Part shown: piece after piece, positions 8,756-17,257 of the stretch
How the letters are laid out: every line of letters begins with the position of its first letter
How positions within the stretch are numbered: position 1 is the first letter of the stretch
NCBI GenBank assembly: GCA_017630195.1
Contig: JAGBVS010000211.1
Location: forward strand, 1 to 45,702
DNA length: 45,702 nucleotides
Reading direction: 5' to 3'
DNA from: Bacteroidales bacterium
Lineage (GTDB): Bacteria > Bacteroidota > Bacteroidia > Bacteroidales > F082
The notes under the pieces: model-generated
What the model saw: the letters and a program-made list of their open reading frames with translations, nothing else
Told to the model about the DNA's origin: nothing
The model's database searches: none
Translations under genes and position numbers: made by a program

Positions 8756-9678
8756 AGATTTACAATACCTTCTCAGAATTTGTAAAAGTACCTAACGCTA
8801 TAGTCACAATTGGTACCTTCGACGGTGTTCACCTCGGTCATAAGGCTATTCTTAAAGACATGGTGAAGACTGCTAAAGATATTGGCGGTGAGACAGTTGT
8901 GATTACTTTTTATCCGCATCCTCGTCAGGTTCTCAATATAAATGCGGCTAATCTTAGATTCATAACGACACAAGAAGAAAAACTTAAACGTCTTGAAATG
9001 TCAGGTGTTGACAATGTGATAGTTGTGAATTTTACAAAAGAGTTTTCTCGTGTTTCATCTGAAGATTTTATCAGCGAATATATTTTAAAACATATAAATC
9101 CTGTGAAGCTCGTGATAGGTTATGATCATCATTTTGGAAATAACAGAATGGGTGATTTTAATCTTCTTAACGAAATGCAGAATAAGTATAATTTTGAACT
9201 TCAACGTATTGAAGCACATGATGTTGAAAATATTGCTGTAAGTTCTACAAAGATTCGTCATTCTTTACAACAAGGTGATGTTGAGCGTGCTAATGCTCTT
9301 CTTGGTTATCAGTTTTCATATGTCGGAAAAGTCGTTTCTGGAAATAAGATTGGTCGGGAATTAGGTTATCGTACGGCAAACATTGAACTTGAAAAAGAAT
9401 TTCGACTTATTGAAACAGCCGGCGTTTATGCTACATACGTCGATTATGACGGAAAAGAATATAAATCAATGACTTATATCGGAAAGAAACCAACTGTTAA
9501 TAATGAAGAAATTGAAAATATAGAGGTTCATCTTTTTGATTTTGATAGCGATTTATACGATAAGGTGATAAAAGTACGTTTTGTTAAAAGAGTTAGAGGC
9601 GAACATAAATTTGAGAGTCTCGATGCTTTGAAAAAACAAATTGAAATTGACGAGAAAAATATTAAAGAAATATTATAA
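8752..9678 (+). CDS. ribF: Bifunctional riboflavin kinase / FAD synthetase
   Basis: 308 residues, the usual length of bacterial RibF, which makes FMN and then FAD in the cytoplasm. The N-terminal adenylyltransferase has GTFDGVHLGH (21-30) and the ISSTKIR-like motif as VSSTKIRHSLQQGD. The C-terminal flavokinase module starts at GKVVSGNKIGRELGYRTANIE, with the T-A-N of the flavokinase signature. It overlaps asd by 4 nt and is followed after 33 nt by the secreted C69 peptidase, which may be co-transcribed since I see no terminator between. Confidence 0.95.
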   Translation: MKIYNTFSEFVKVPNAIVTIGTFDGVHLGHKAILKDMVKTAKDIGGETVVITFYPHPRQVLNINAANLRFITTQEEKLKRLEMSGVDNVIVVNFTKEFSRVSSEDFISEYILKHINPVKLVIGYDHHFGNNRMGDFNLLNEMQNKYNFELQRIEAHDVENIAVSSTKIRHSLQQGDVERANALLGYQFSYVGKVVSGNKIGRELGYRTANIELEKEFRLIETAGVYATYVDYDGKEYKSMTYIGKKPTVNNEEIENIEVHLFDFDSDLYDKVIKVRFVKRVRGEHKFESLDALKKQIEIDEKNIKEIL

Positions 9679-9711
9679 ATTATTGATTAACAACACTTAA
9701 ATTTATTTGAT

Positions 9712-11454
9712 ATGAAAAAACTATTAACACTTTTAGTTATGATGTGCGTAGTTTCTTTTATGAAACCAGCACAAGCATGTACCAATTTCTTAATCACTCC
9801 AGGTGCTTCTGCTGATGGTTCTTCAATCATCTCATACGCAGCAGACTCACACGTACTTTATGGAGAATTATATCATTATCCAGCAATGGATTATCCAGAA
9901 GGCGCTATGAGAGAAATAGTTGACTGGGACTCAGGAAGATACGTCGGTAGAATCCCAGAAGTAGCTCATACTTACAACGTTGTTGGTAATATGAACGAAT
10001 GGCAGCTTGCTATTGCGGAAACAACATACGGCGGACTTCCAAATCTTGAAAATCCAGAAGGTTTGATAGATTACGGTAGCTTGATTTACATTACATTACA
10101 ACGTGCTAAGACAGCTCGTGAAGCTATCAAGACAATGGCAGAATTGGTTGCTAATTATGGTTATATGAGCAGCGGCGAATCATTCTCAATCGCTGACCCT
10201 AACGAAGTTTGGATTATGGAACTCATCGGCAAAGGTCAAGAAAAAGGCGCTGTTTGGGTAGCACTTCGTGTGCCAGACGGTTATGTAGCAGCTCACGCTA
10301 ACCAAGCTCGTATAACAACTTTCCCATTAGCAAATAAGCATAACAAAAATAGTATCACTTCAAAAAATCTTGATAAGCTTTTGAAGAATCCAAACATCGA
10401 CTGTGTTTATGCTGAAGACGTTATCTCATTTGCTAAAAAAAACAATTTATATGCAGGTCCTGACGGACAATTCTCATTCTCAGATGTTTATGCTCCAGTA
10501 GATTTCAGCGGTGCAAGAGCTTGCGAAATTCGTGTTTGGGCTATGTTCAATCAAATTGTTGACGGCATGGATCAATATTGGGATTATGCAACTGGCAGAA
10601 ACATCAATCGTGCTAAACCTTACGTAAGCGGTCAACCACAAACTCCAGAAAATTTCCCAACAAACAGAATGCCTCTCTGGGTTAAGCCAAATGAAAAAGT
10701 AAGCGTTTTAGATGTTATGTCATTTATGCGTGACCACCTCGAAGGCACAGAGCTTGATATGACTCAAGATGTTGGCGCTGGTCCATTCCACTGTCCTTAC
10801 AGATCACGTCCAATGGGCTGGGAAGTTGACGGTGTTTCATACGTTCACGAACGTGCTACAGCAACACAACAAACAGGTTTCTCATTCGTAGCACAATGTC
10901 GTCCTAACACAATCAGAGAAATCGGCGGTATCATTTGGTTCGGCGTTGACGATGCAGCAAGCACAGTATATTGTCCAATGTACACATGTATGACAGAAAT
11001 TCCTCTCTGCTATCGCGAAGGTAACGGCAGCATCATGGAATATTCTGAGACAGCAGCATTCTGGGTATTCAACCAAGTAACAAACTGGGCTTATACAAAA
11101 TATGAATATATCCACCCAGAAATAGCAGAAAAACAAGCTAACTACGAAAAAGGCTGGGTTGAAGCTGTAGCTCATACTGATGCAAAAGCTGCTGATATTT
11201 ATAATACAGCTCCTGCTGCAGCTGTTGATTTCCTCACATCATTCTCTTGTAGAGAAGCAGAAAAATTGACAGCTGACTGGAGAGAATTCTACAAATATTT
11301 ATTTGTAAAATACATGGACTTCAACATCAAGACTGCTCAGCCAACTCCAAAAAGCCACAAATATATTGCTCCAAAAGTTGAACAACCTAAATATAGCGAA
11401 GAATACTACAGAGCAATCATTGAACAAACAGGCGATAAACTTAAAGCTTATTAA
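9712..11454 (+). CDS. Secreted C69-family (dipeptidase-like) peptidase
   Basis: 580 residues. Signal peptide MKKLLTLLVMMCVVSFMKPAQA, then Cys23-Thr-Asn-Phe. In family C69 (Ntn-hydrolase fold, formerly U34) the catalytic nucleophile is an N-terminal Cys exposed by processing; here signal-peptide cleavage would itself expose it. Other C69-like landmarks are ADSHVLYGELYHYPA, the stretch around AETTYGG, GESFSIADPNEVWIMELIGKG, and VAAHANQARITTFP. Likely periplasmic or surface cleavage of short peptides. It uses many AAC, TTC and CTC codons, as do the next gene and the barrel gene, hinting at strong expression. Substrate not predictable. Confidence 0.88.
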   Translation: MKKLLTLLVMMCVVSFMKPAQACTNFLITPGASADGSSIISYAADSHVLYGELYHYPAMDYPEGAMREIVDWDSGRYVGRIPEVAHTYNVVGNMNEWQLAIAETTYGGLPNLENPEGLIDYGSLIYITLQRAKTAREAIKTMAELVANYGYMSSGESFSIADPNEVWIMELIGKGQEKGAVWVALRVPDGYVAAHANQARITTFPLANKHNKNSITSKNLDKLLKNPNIDCVYAEDVISFAKKNNLYAGPDGQFSFSDVYAPVDFSGARACEIRVWAMFNQIVDGMDQYWDYATGRNINRAKPYVSGQPQTPENFPTNRMPLWVKPNEKVSVLDVMSFMRDHLEGTELDMTQDVGAGPFHCPYRSRPMGWEVDGVSYVHERATATQQTGFSFVAQCRPNTIREIGGIIWFGVDDAASTVYCPMYTCMTEIPLCYREGNGSIMEYSETAAFWVFNQVTNWAYTKYEYIHPEIAEKQANYEKGWVEAVAHTDAKAADIYNTAPAAAVDFLTSFSCREAEKLTADWREFYKYLFVKYMDFNIKTAQPTPKSHKYIAPKVEQPKYSEEYYRAIIEQTGDKLKAY

Positions 11455-11480
11455 AGACTACAAGACAATAAGACAACAAG
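11455..11480 (+). repeat. Short tandem AAGACNA-type repeat behind the C69 gene
   Basis: Starting right after the stop codon, three or four AAGAC units (AAGACTACAAGACAATAAG, then ACAACAAG) follow each other. The same pattern, in the opposite orientation, lies inside polA at 32971-33003 (about 24 of 29 positions equal). No coding role here. Confidence 0.55.
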
Positions 11481-11483
11481 TGG

Positions 11484-11502
11484 GGACGTGATAATCACGT
11501 CC
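11484..11502 (+). terminator. Perfect 8-bp hairpin, possible terminator of asd-ribF-C69
   Basis: GGACGTGA (11484-11491) and TCACGTCC (11495-11502) pair around TAA. It is followed by TTACTTATTT rather than a clean T run, so it is a weak terminator or an RNA-end-protecting hairpin. Confidence 0.5.
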
Positions 11503-11539
11503 TTACTTATTTAATAATGGTCTGAGTCTGAATCAAAAA

Positions 11540-11585
11540 AACTTTAATCTTTAGTCCTTTGACTTTAGTCTTTTTTATATCTTTG
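11540..11585 (+). promoter_or_regulatory. CTTTAGTC repeat with promoter for the Omp28-like gene
   Basis: Two CTTTAGTC units and related sequence lead into TATCTTTG at 11578-11585, a perfect -7 box. TTTG at 11558-11561 could be the -33 element (16-nt spacer). The ATG is 27 nt downstream. A similar cassette lies before meaB (40990-41034). Confidence 0.6.
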
Positions 11586-11612
11586 CACCCTTAATTAAAT
11601 CAACAATTATTT

Positions 11613-14165
11613 ATGAAGAAATTTTTATTAGTGCTTTGCGCAATCATGTCATTCAATATTTTGACAGCGCAAAAAAATGTGCTTCTTGAAGAAGCAACAG
11701 GTACATGGTGTCAGTATTGTCCATCAGGCATTTACTACATCGATTCATTAGTAACTATGTATGATAATGTTATTGCAGTTGCGATTCACACAAATGACGT
11801 GATGGCTGTTGAAGACTACTTCAATGCTGGTAATTTCACACAAGCTCCAGAAGCAAACATCGGTCGCCGTTATCAAAACAAATCAACAGACCAATGGTTC
11901 AATTTCGTTCAACAAGAGATGGAAGTTCAACCTAAGTCAAGTGTTACTGTTGAAAATCAATTTAATGAAACAACACGTGTTCTTACCTCAACAATAACAA
12001 TTACAGCTCTTCAAAATATTGAAGGCAACTATCGTATCGGCGCTATCTTGACAGAAGACGCTGTTACAGGTCCAGCTCCTCAATACAACCAAGCAAACCA
12101 ATATTCAAACTACTACTTCCCAATGGGTGGTTTTGAAAACCTTCCAAACCCTGTTCCTGCTAACAGAATGGCTTTCGACCATGTCGCTCGTCATCTTCTC
12201 GGCGGTTACAATGGTGAAACTGGCATGCCAACAACTCTCGCAGCAGGTCAAACATACACACATACATTCAACTATGTTCTCCCAGAAGAATACAATCATG
12301 AATATGTAAGAGTTATCGGTGTTTTGATTTCTCCAGACGGTTCTATCGATAATGCTGGCAAGAGCGCATATCTCAATGGTGAACAAAATGCAGCACCTAA
12401 ATTCACTTCAACTCCTGTAACAGAAAGTTTCGCTTTCGTTAACTATATCTATAACATTTATGTTTATGATACTGATAACAAAGAACTCGGCATCACTGTT
12501 GAAGAAAAACCAGAATGGTTGACTTTTGAACAATATGACAACAGATCTGCAGCTATCTACGGAACAACAGAAACTCCAGGTGAGTATGAAGTCGTTATCA
12601 GACTTACTGACGGCAATTATGAAGAGTTCCAAACTTATACAATAGTTGTTGAAGAAGCTTTGGATTCAAGTTGGGAAGTTATTGGTGACCGTGCTTTCAC
12701 AGCTGGTACAACATACACTTTCAGCACAGCAACATATAACGACTGCGTTTATATGTTCGGTCGTGAATTAGGTTTCCCTGCTGTTTACAAATACGACCCT
12801 CAAATCGACCAATGGCAAAAATTAACTATGCCAGCTGACGAAATGAGCTACGAAGGCAATATGGTTATCGACAACAACGGCGTTATCTATATCACTTACG
12901 CTTATATGAGCAACGACTTCCTCCAAGTAAAGAAATATGAAAACGGTCAATGGAGCGATGTAGGTACATTCGGTAAATTCGGTAGCGTGCCAAAACTCGC
13001 TGTTAACTCAGAAAACGTTCTTTATATCAGTTACATCGACTTTGATAACAATAATTATTACTTCGTTGAAAGATTCATCAACGGTGAATGGGAACGCGTT
13101 GGCACAGGTCACGTTACTGCAGGTGGCGGCTCATGGGCAAGAATCACAATAGATGAAAACGACGTGCCTTATGTTTCATGGGTTGACTTCTACGCAGGCG
13201 GTTTGATGTACGTTTCTAAACTTGTTGGCGACTTATGGGTTAAAGTTGGCGGTCAGGCTGTATCTGATGAAATAGCTGTTTACTACTATCAAGATGTTGC
13301 TGTTGATAGAGATGGTAACGTTTATCTCGCATATTGCGCACATCAAACTCAATATTTGACAGTGTTCCGTTACAACGGCACAGAATGGGAATTATTAGGT
13401 GATAACATTGCTGACGGCCCTATCAAAGGTTTGGATGTTGCTTTAGATAGCCAACAAAACTTCTATGTTTCTTATGCAGACTCTAACATGGAATCAAAAA
13501 TTTCTGTCATGAAATATGATGGTGAAGAATGGGATTACGTTGGTCAAAGAGCATTCTCAGAAGCTGGTTCTGATTCATATCAATCACTCACAATGTTATA
13601 CGATTCTCCATGTGTTGTGTTCACAGACTTAGGATTCGGATATAAAACTTCAGCTATGTATTATAAAGCAGCTGTTATGTTATATCCACCAACCAACCTC
13701 ACAGCAGAAATCGTTAACGAAGACGATGCTGTCATCAGCTGGAACGCTCCACAACAAGGAACACCATCAAGCTATAAGGTTTATAGAAACGATGTCGCAG
13801 TTAAGACTACATCAGAGTTGACATATACAGACGAAGATTTAACATCAGGAACACATCGTTACACTGTTACAGCAGTTTATGCTGAAGGCGAATCATCACC
13901 AATAGGTCCTGTTACTGTAGAAGTTACAGTTTCTGTAAATGAAAATAATGAAGTAGCATTCGTTGTTTATCCAAATCCAGCTGAAAATTATGTTATGATA
14001 GAAAGCATCAAAGAAGCTGAAGTTAGAATATATTCTATCAACGGCCAAATGGTTTCAGAACATACAGTCAGCGAAGGTCTTAACACAATTGATATTTCAA
14101 GCCTCAATGCAGGTATGTATTTCATGAATGTTAATAACACAATGGTAAAAATCGTTAAGAAATAA
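11613..14165 (+). CDS. T9SS-sorted Omp28-like protein with thioredoxin CXXC
   Basis: 850 residues. Signal peptide to about residue 19. Then an Omp28-like thioredoxin-fold region beginning VLLEEATGTWCQYCPSG, with a CxxC at Cys33/Cys36. At about 263-350 lies a cadherin/Ig-like domain; at about 355-685 a repetitive region with recurrent 'YVSWVD', 'YISYID', 'YLAYCA' strands, probably a beta-propeller; at about 690-772 a fibronectin type III domain; and at about 780-850 a T9SS type A sorting domain (VYPNPAENY, LNAGMYFMNV, ending KIVKK). Exported through Sec, then T9SS, to the surface. Function unknown; the CxxC could mean redox or metal binding. It has its own promoter and a strong terminator. Confidence 0.85.
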   Translation: MKKFLLVLCAIMSFNILTAQKNVLLEEATGTWCQYCPSGIYYIDSLVTMYDNVIAVAIHTNDVMAVEDYFNAGNFTQAPEANIGRRYQNKSTDQWFNFVQQEMEVQPKSSVTVENQFNETTRVLTSTITITALQNIEGNYRIGAILTEDAVTGPAPQYNQANQYSNYYFPMGGFENLPNPVPANRMAFDHVARHLLGGYNGETGMPTTLAAGQTYTHTFNYVLPEEYNHEYVRVIGVLISPDGSIDNAGKSAYLNGEQNAAPKFTSTPVTESFAFVNYIYNIYVYDTDNKELGITVEEKPEWLTFEQYDNRSAAIYGTTETPGEYEVVIRLTDGNYEEFQTYTIVVEEALDSSWEVIGDRAFTAGTTYTFSTATYNDCVYMFGRELGFPAVYKYDPQIDQWQKLTMPADEMSYEGNMVIDNNGVIYITYAYMSNDFLQVKKYENGQWSDVGTFGKFGSVPKLAVNSENVLYISYIDFDNNNYYFVERFINGEWERVGTGHVTAGGGSWARITIDENDVPYVSWVDFYAGGLMYVSKLVGDLWVKVGGQAVSDEIAVYYYQDVAVDRDGNVYLAYCAHQTQYLTVFRYNGTEWELLGDNIADGPIKGLDVALDSQQNFYVSYADSNMESKISVMKYDGEEWDYVGQRAFSEAGSDSYQSLTMLYDSPCVVFTDLGFGYKTSAMYYKAAVMLYPPTNLTAEIVNEDDAVISWNAPQQGTPSSYKVYRNDVAVKTTSELTYTDEDLTSGTHRYTVTAVYAEGESSPIGPVTVEVTVSVNENNEVAFVVYPNPAENYVMIESIKEAEVRIYSINGQMVSEHTVSEGLNTIDISSLNAGMYFMNVNNTMVKIVKK

Positions 14166-14187
14166 GATTTTAAATTGATAAAAAAAT

Positions 14188-14226
14188 GAGGCTGCTAAGA
14201 AATTCTTGGCAGCCTCGTTTTGTTTT
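14188..14226. terminator. Strong bidirectional terminator
   Basis: GAGGCTGCTAAGAA (14188-14201) is nearly perfectly complementary to TTCTTGGCAGCCTC (14203-14216) and is followed by GTTTTGTTTT. On the minus strand the hairpin is followed by the A/T-rich complement of 14170-14187 (ATTTTTTTATC), so it also serves the convergent gene. Confidence 0.85.
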
Positions 14227-14237
14227 AGAATAAGTTT

Positions 14238-15551
14238 TTATTTAACAACAAATACTTTCGTTATTACGTTTTTGTCGTTTGTCAAACATCTGATTAAATA
14301 TATTCCTGGATTGTATTGTGATACATCAATTTGTTTTTGTTCTATGTCGATTTTCTTCATTTTTGATATGCATTTTCCATTAGTGTCAAAAATCTCATAA
14401 GAACAAACATCGCCCTTTATGTTAATATAATCTGTCGCAGGATTAGGGAATAGGATAAACTCTTCATTTTCATTCTTTAATGAGTTGATGTCAAGAAATG
14501 TTACAATTCCTGCAAAGATAGGAAAGCCGTTATTAGTATTTTCACTATCATAAATCCAAACATTAGTGTCTTTATTTAGCATAGAGATAAATTCGGGAGA
14601 ACGCATTACATTTATGTCTAAAGCTTCACCATATTCGTTTGGTTCTTCTATACAAGTGTTGAGGTAATAGTTGTTGTCAACCATATATCCGCTTCCTTCA
14701 CATTTTCCAACTATAGCGCCTGTTTGTCCGGATTCTTCTGAGCAATAAACATTTCCGACATTATAACAGTTTTTAATTGATCCTTTAGCATTGCCGGATG
14801 TTATGCCACCTGCATATTCTTTTCCGTAAATGTTGCCCATGTTGTAGCAATTTATAATAGTGCATGATGAGAATGAGAAAGAAGTGATACCGCCAGAATA
14901 CTTATCGGCTTTTATGTCGCCATAATTAGCGCACTCTTCAATATGCTCTGGTTTTTGTGCTACTAATCCACCTCCATGTTCATTGGTTTCAACATCAACA
15001 TTAGCGATGCATCTTATTAAATTTCCGGACCATCCTGCAATACCGGCGCAATTCTTATTGTCAACATTTACAAAACCTTCAACATAAAGATTTTTAATTA
15101 TAGCGTCTTTGTCCAATTGGCTAAATAGTGCTGCGCTAGTATAAGGATACCAAATAGACTTATCGTTGGATATAGGGGAATTGTTGTCAATGTAAAGGCC
15201 TGTTATTTTATGTCCGTCGCCATTTAGGACACCTTTCATGGATTTGTCATAAACTCCGCCACCGGCATAAACTCCGCCACCGGAGCCTATTGGCAGCCAT
15301 TGATTATCTTCGCTTCCGTTGAGATCGATGTCTGTTGTCAGCAAGAAATATTTATCTTTTGTCCATTGCGAATAGTCGTAATTGATAAGATATGCGAGCC
15401 ATGCGAATTGTTGTGCATTCTCGATAAGATAAGGGTCGGTTTCTGTGCCGGAACCTTTTCTGATAGCTTCGCGCTTGCCGTCCCACACGCTTTGTGCGCT
15501 GAGACTCATTCCTAACAAGAGGAATACTATAGTGTATATTGATCTTTTCAT
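14238..15551 (-). CDS. T9SS-sorted GLUG-repeat surface protein
   Basis: 437 residues. Signal peptide MKRSIYTIVFLLLGMSLSAQ. The region after it (GTETDPYLIENAQQFAWLA, then DIDLNGSEDNQWLPIG and LNGDGHKITGLYID) is the classical lead-in to GLUG-motif proteins. GLUG-like repeats follow (GGLVAQ, then GGITSFSFSSCTIINCYNMG, then GGITSGNAKGSIKNCYNVG), expected to form a beta-helix. The last 75 residues (LFPNPATDYINI ... PGIYLIRCL) are a T9SS type A sorting domain. Likely a surface adhesin-like protein; no enzyme motif. It follows the upstream gene by 5 nt, so the two are one operon. Confidence 0.85.
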   Translation of the reverse strand: MKRSIYTIVFLLLGMSLSAQSVWDGKREAIRKGSGTETDPYLIENAQQFAWLAYLINYDYSQWTKDKYFLLTTDIDLNGSEDNQWLPIGSGGGVYAGGGVYDKSMKGVLNGDGHKITGLYIDNNSPISNDKSIWYPYTSAALFSQLDKDAIIKNLYVEGFVNVDNKNCAGIAGWSGNLIRCIANVDVETNEHGGGLVAQKPEHIEECANYGDIKADKYSGGITSFSFSSCTIINCYNMGNIYGKEYAGGITSGNAKGSIKNCYNVGNVYCSEESGQTGAIVGKCEGSGYMVDNNYYLNTCIEEPNEYGEALDINVMRSPEFISMLNKDTNVWIYDSENTNNGFPIFAGIVTFLDINSLKNENEEFILFPNPATDYINIKGDVCSYEIFDTNGKCISKMKKIDIEQKQIDVSQYNPGIYLIRCLTNDKNVITKVFVVK

Positions 15552-15556
15552 AAGGC

Positions 15557-17065
15557 TTATTTATTTAAGTTGTTGATAAAATAATTTTTGATATAATCTG
15601 CCCACTCATTCATTTCATCTCTATCGAAGGTGATAGAAGGCCAATAAGTCACAAATGCCTTATCGATGACATGAACCTCACCGCTGCTGAAGTTGAAAGG
15701 TCCTGATGAAGCAAGTCCTCTTCTGTCGCCGTAGTCATTAGGGTTTCCATTGACAGCAGTTTCTTCGCACCATTCATCTATGCCTGGATTTATTCCGTTT
15801 GTTCCCCAGTGGTAAGGGTCAGAATCATGAGGAAACATAAATTTACAAGGAATATCTGTTGTATTAGGGCTGCCAGCGACGCCATTGCCTCCGTAACACA
15901 TCTTATCGCCATTTTTCCATTCAGATTTAAGTAATCTGTAATATTCTTCAGCGATTTCAGGATCTCCGTGAATTGTTGCATCGTTTGAGTGATAGACAAA
16001 TCCGCACATACCTAAACGTTCATTATCGACTATTTCATCGCCGAAACCTAATCCGTTGATACTTTCATTGACTAATTGTTCGCCGTTATCATCGAATTTA
16101 GGATTGTCGATACCGTCAGGTGTCATATTAGGACCGCCAAGAATCATGACAAATTGTGCAGGAGGATTGTTGCCGTATGCTCCTGGTTCACCGCCTCCGT
16201 CATCGATAGCGCGTGCATTGTAGCCATAATAATATCCACGTTCAACGTTGCAGCCGATATAATCGTCTATTGGGTAACCGATGTCGAAATCGGTCCAGTT
16301 GCCAATATATACGTTATTGTAATTATTTTGTGAGCGGTTGTAAATCCAAGTACGCATGAAAAGAGTGTTGTTTAATTTTTCATCATCAGGAGCGTTGAAG
16401 CCATATAACATACAATGTAATTCTATTCCTAATGCTTCGCCGCCCGATTCGGAATGAATGTCATAATTGTCGTTATAGATACAATATAAAGCCATGTCGC
16501 CGAGTATATCGGGGTAATCACCTTTGAGAGGATTGTAAATGCCGTCATTGTCGGTATCGACGAAAGGAGCGAGATTAGCGGCATAGCCGTCTTCTACATT
16601 GCCATGTGCCGGCCATGTTAAAATATCTTCTGGAATTTCAGTTGCAGTATTATTGATAATAGCATCAATATCGCTGCGTTTGATTTTCCATACATGATGA
16701 TAATCCATTACGGCGAAGATGTCTGTCGAACCATCATTAACGCGTAGAGGTCCTGACCAGTAGTCCTCTCCTACTTGGTTGAAACGTACAGCTGAGCAAT
16801 GGATATTATCATTGTCATCGAGTCCGGCAATCCATAATGTGTTACTGTAAATAGTACCAGCGTCGCCATTATTAGGAACGGTAAAGCTTTCTACAAAACC
16901 AAATCCTTCGAAGTTGTGTCCTCCTCGCATAATGCTGAAGTTGCCAGTTCCATATAAATTAGTCTTGATGTTGTTAACATCGATTTGTGCCTCTGGATGC
17001 CATTGAGCGCACAGACTGCAAGCTGTAGATAGCATTACAATCAGAATAATAATTTTGTGTTTCAT
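15557..17065 (-). CDS. Secreted protein of unknown function, Asp/Asn-rich, no sorting domain
   Basis: 502 residues from ATG 17065. An upstream in-frame ATG at 17125 would add 20 residues encoded across the predicted promoter, so it is rejected. Signal peptide MKHKIIILIVMLSTACSLCA. The mature protein is acidic and rich in Asn/Asp/Gly, with DTDNDGIYNP (170-179), a calcium-loop-like motif, then KGDYPDILGD. Similar secreted Bacteroidetes proteins, as I remember them, usually carry a C-terminal T9SS domain. Here the protein stops at IKNYFINNLNK with none, and the T9SS-tagged GLUG protein begins 5 nt later. They may act together, but this is inference. No known catalytic motif seen. Confidence 0.7.
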   Translation of the reverse strand: MKHKIIILIVMLSTACSLCAQWHPEAQIDVNNIKTNLYGTGNFSIMRGGHNFEGFGFVESFTVPNNGDAGTIYSNTLWIAGLDDNDNIHCSAVRFNQVGEDYWSGPLRVNDGSTDIFAVMDYHHVWKIKRSDIDAIINNTATEIPEDILTWPAHGNVEDGYAANLAPFVDTDNDGIYNPLKGDYPDILGDMALYCIYNDNYDIHSESGGEALGIELHCMLYGFNAPDDEKLNNTLFMRTWIYNRSQNNYNNVYIGNWTDFDIGYPIDDYIGCNVERGYYYGYNARAIDDGGGEPGAYGNNPPAQFVMILGGPNMTPDGIDNPKFDDNGEQLVNESINGLGFGDEIVDNERLGMCGFVYHSNDATIHGDPEIAEEYYRLLKSEWKNGDKMCYGGNGVAGSPNTTDIPCKFMFPHDSDPYHWGTNGINPGIDEWCEETAVNGNPNDYGDRRGLASSGPFNFSSGEVHVIDKAFVTYWPSITFDRDEMNEWADYIKNYFINNLNK

Positions 17066-17093
17066 AGCAATTATATTTATGGGTTTACGACAG

Positions 17094-17125
17094 CAAATAT
17101 ATAATGATGAATATGCGTTTTGCAA
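17094..17125 (-). promoter_or_regulatory. Promoter of the 17065-14238 operon
   Basis: On the minus strand TTG (17125-17123) and TATATTTG (17101-17094) are 21 nt apart, matching the Bacteroidetes consensus. The ATG at 17065 lies 28 nt downstream of the -7 box. Confidence 0.6.
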
Positions 17126-17165
17126 GAGAAAACATTATGCATTTTTATGCGTTTCTATGCATAAA
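17112..17165. repeat. Array of TATGC repeats, three in exact 10-bp phase
   Basis: TATGC occurs at 17112, 17136, 17146 and 17156. The last three form contiguous 10-bp units TATGCATTTT, TATGCGTTTC, TATGCATAAA; the first (TATGCGTTTT) sits in the spacer between the -33 and -7 boxes. Helically phased repeats across and upstream of a promoter look like regulator binding sites. Confidence 0.5.
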
Positions 17166-17196
17166 ATTGTTTATATTTTTGATTTTCAGTATGTAT

Positions 17197-17232
17197 AAAA
17201 AAAGGTAGAAGCGATAAACTATCACTTCTACC
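17197..17232 (-). terminator. Terminator of the susC-susD-PNGase operon
   Basis: On the minus strand GGTAGAAG (17232-17225) pairs with CTTCTACC (17211-17204) over a partly paired loop, and is followed by a run of seven T (17203-17197). It lies 25 nt after the PNGase-like stop codon. Confidence 0.8.
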
Positions 17233-17257
17233 TTATAAATATTATATGATTATCGGA

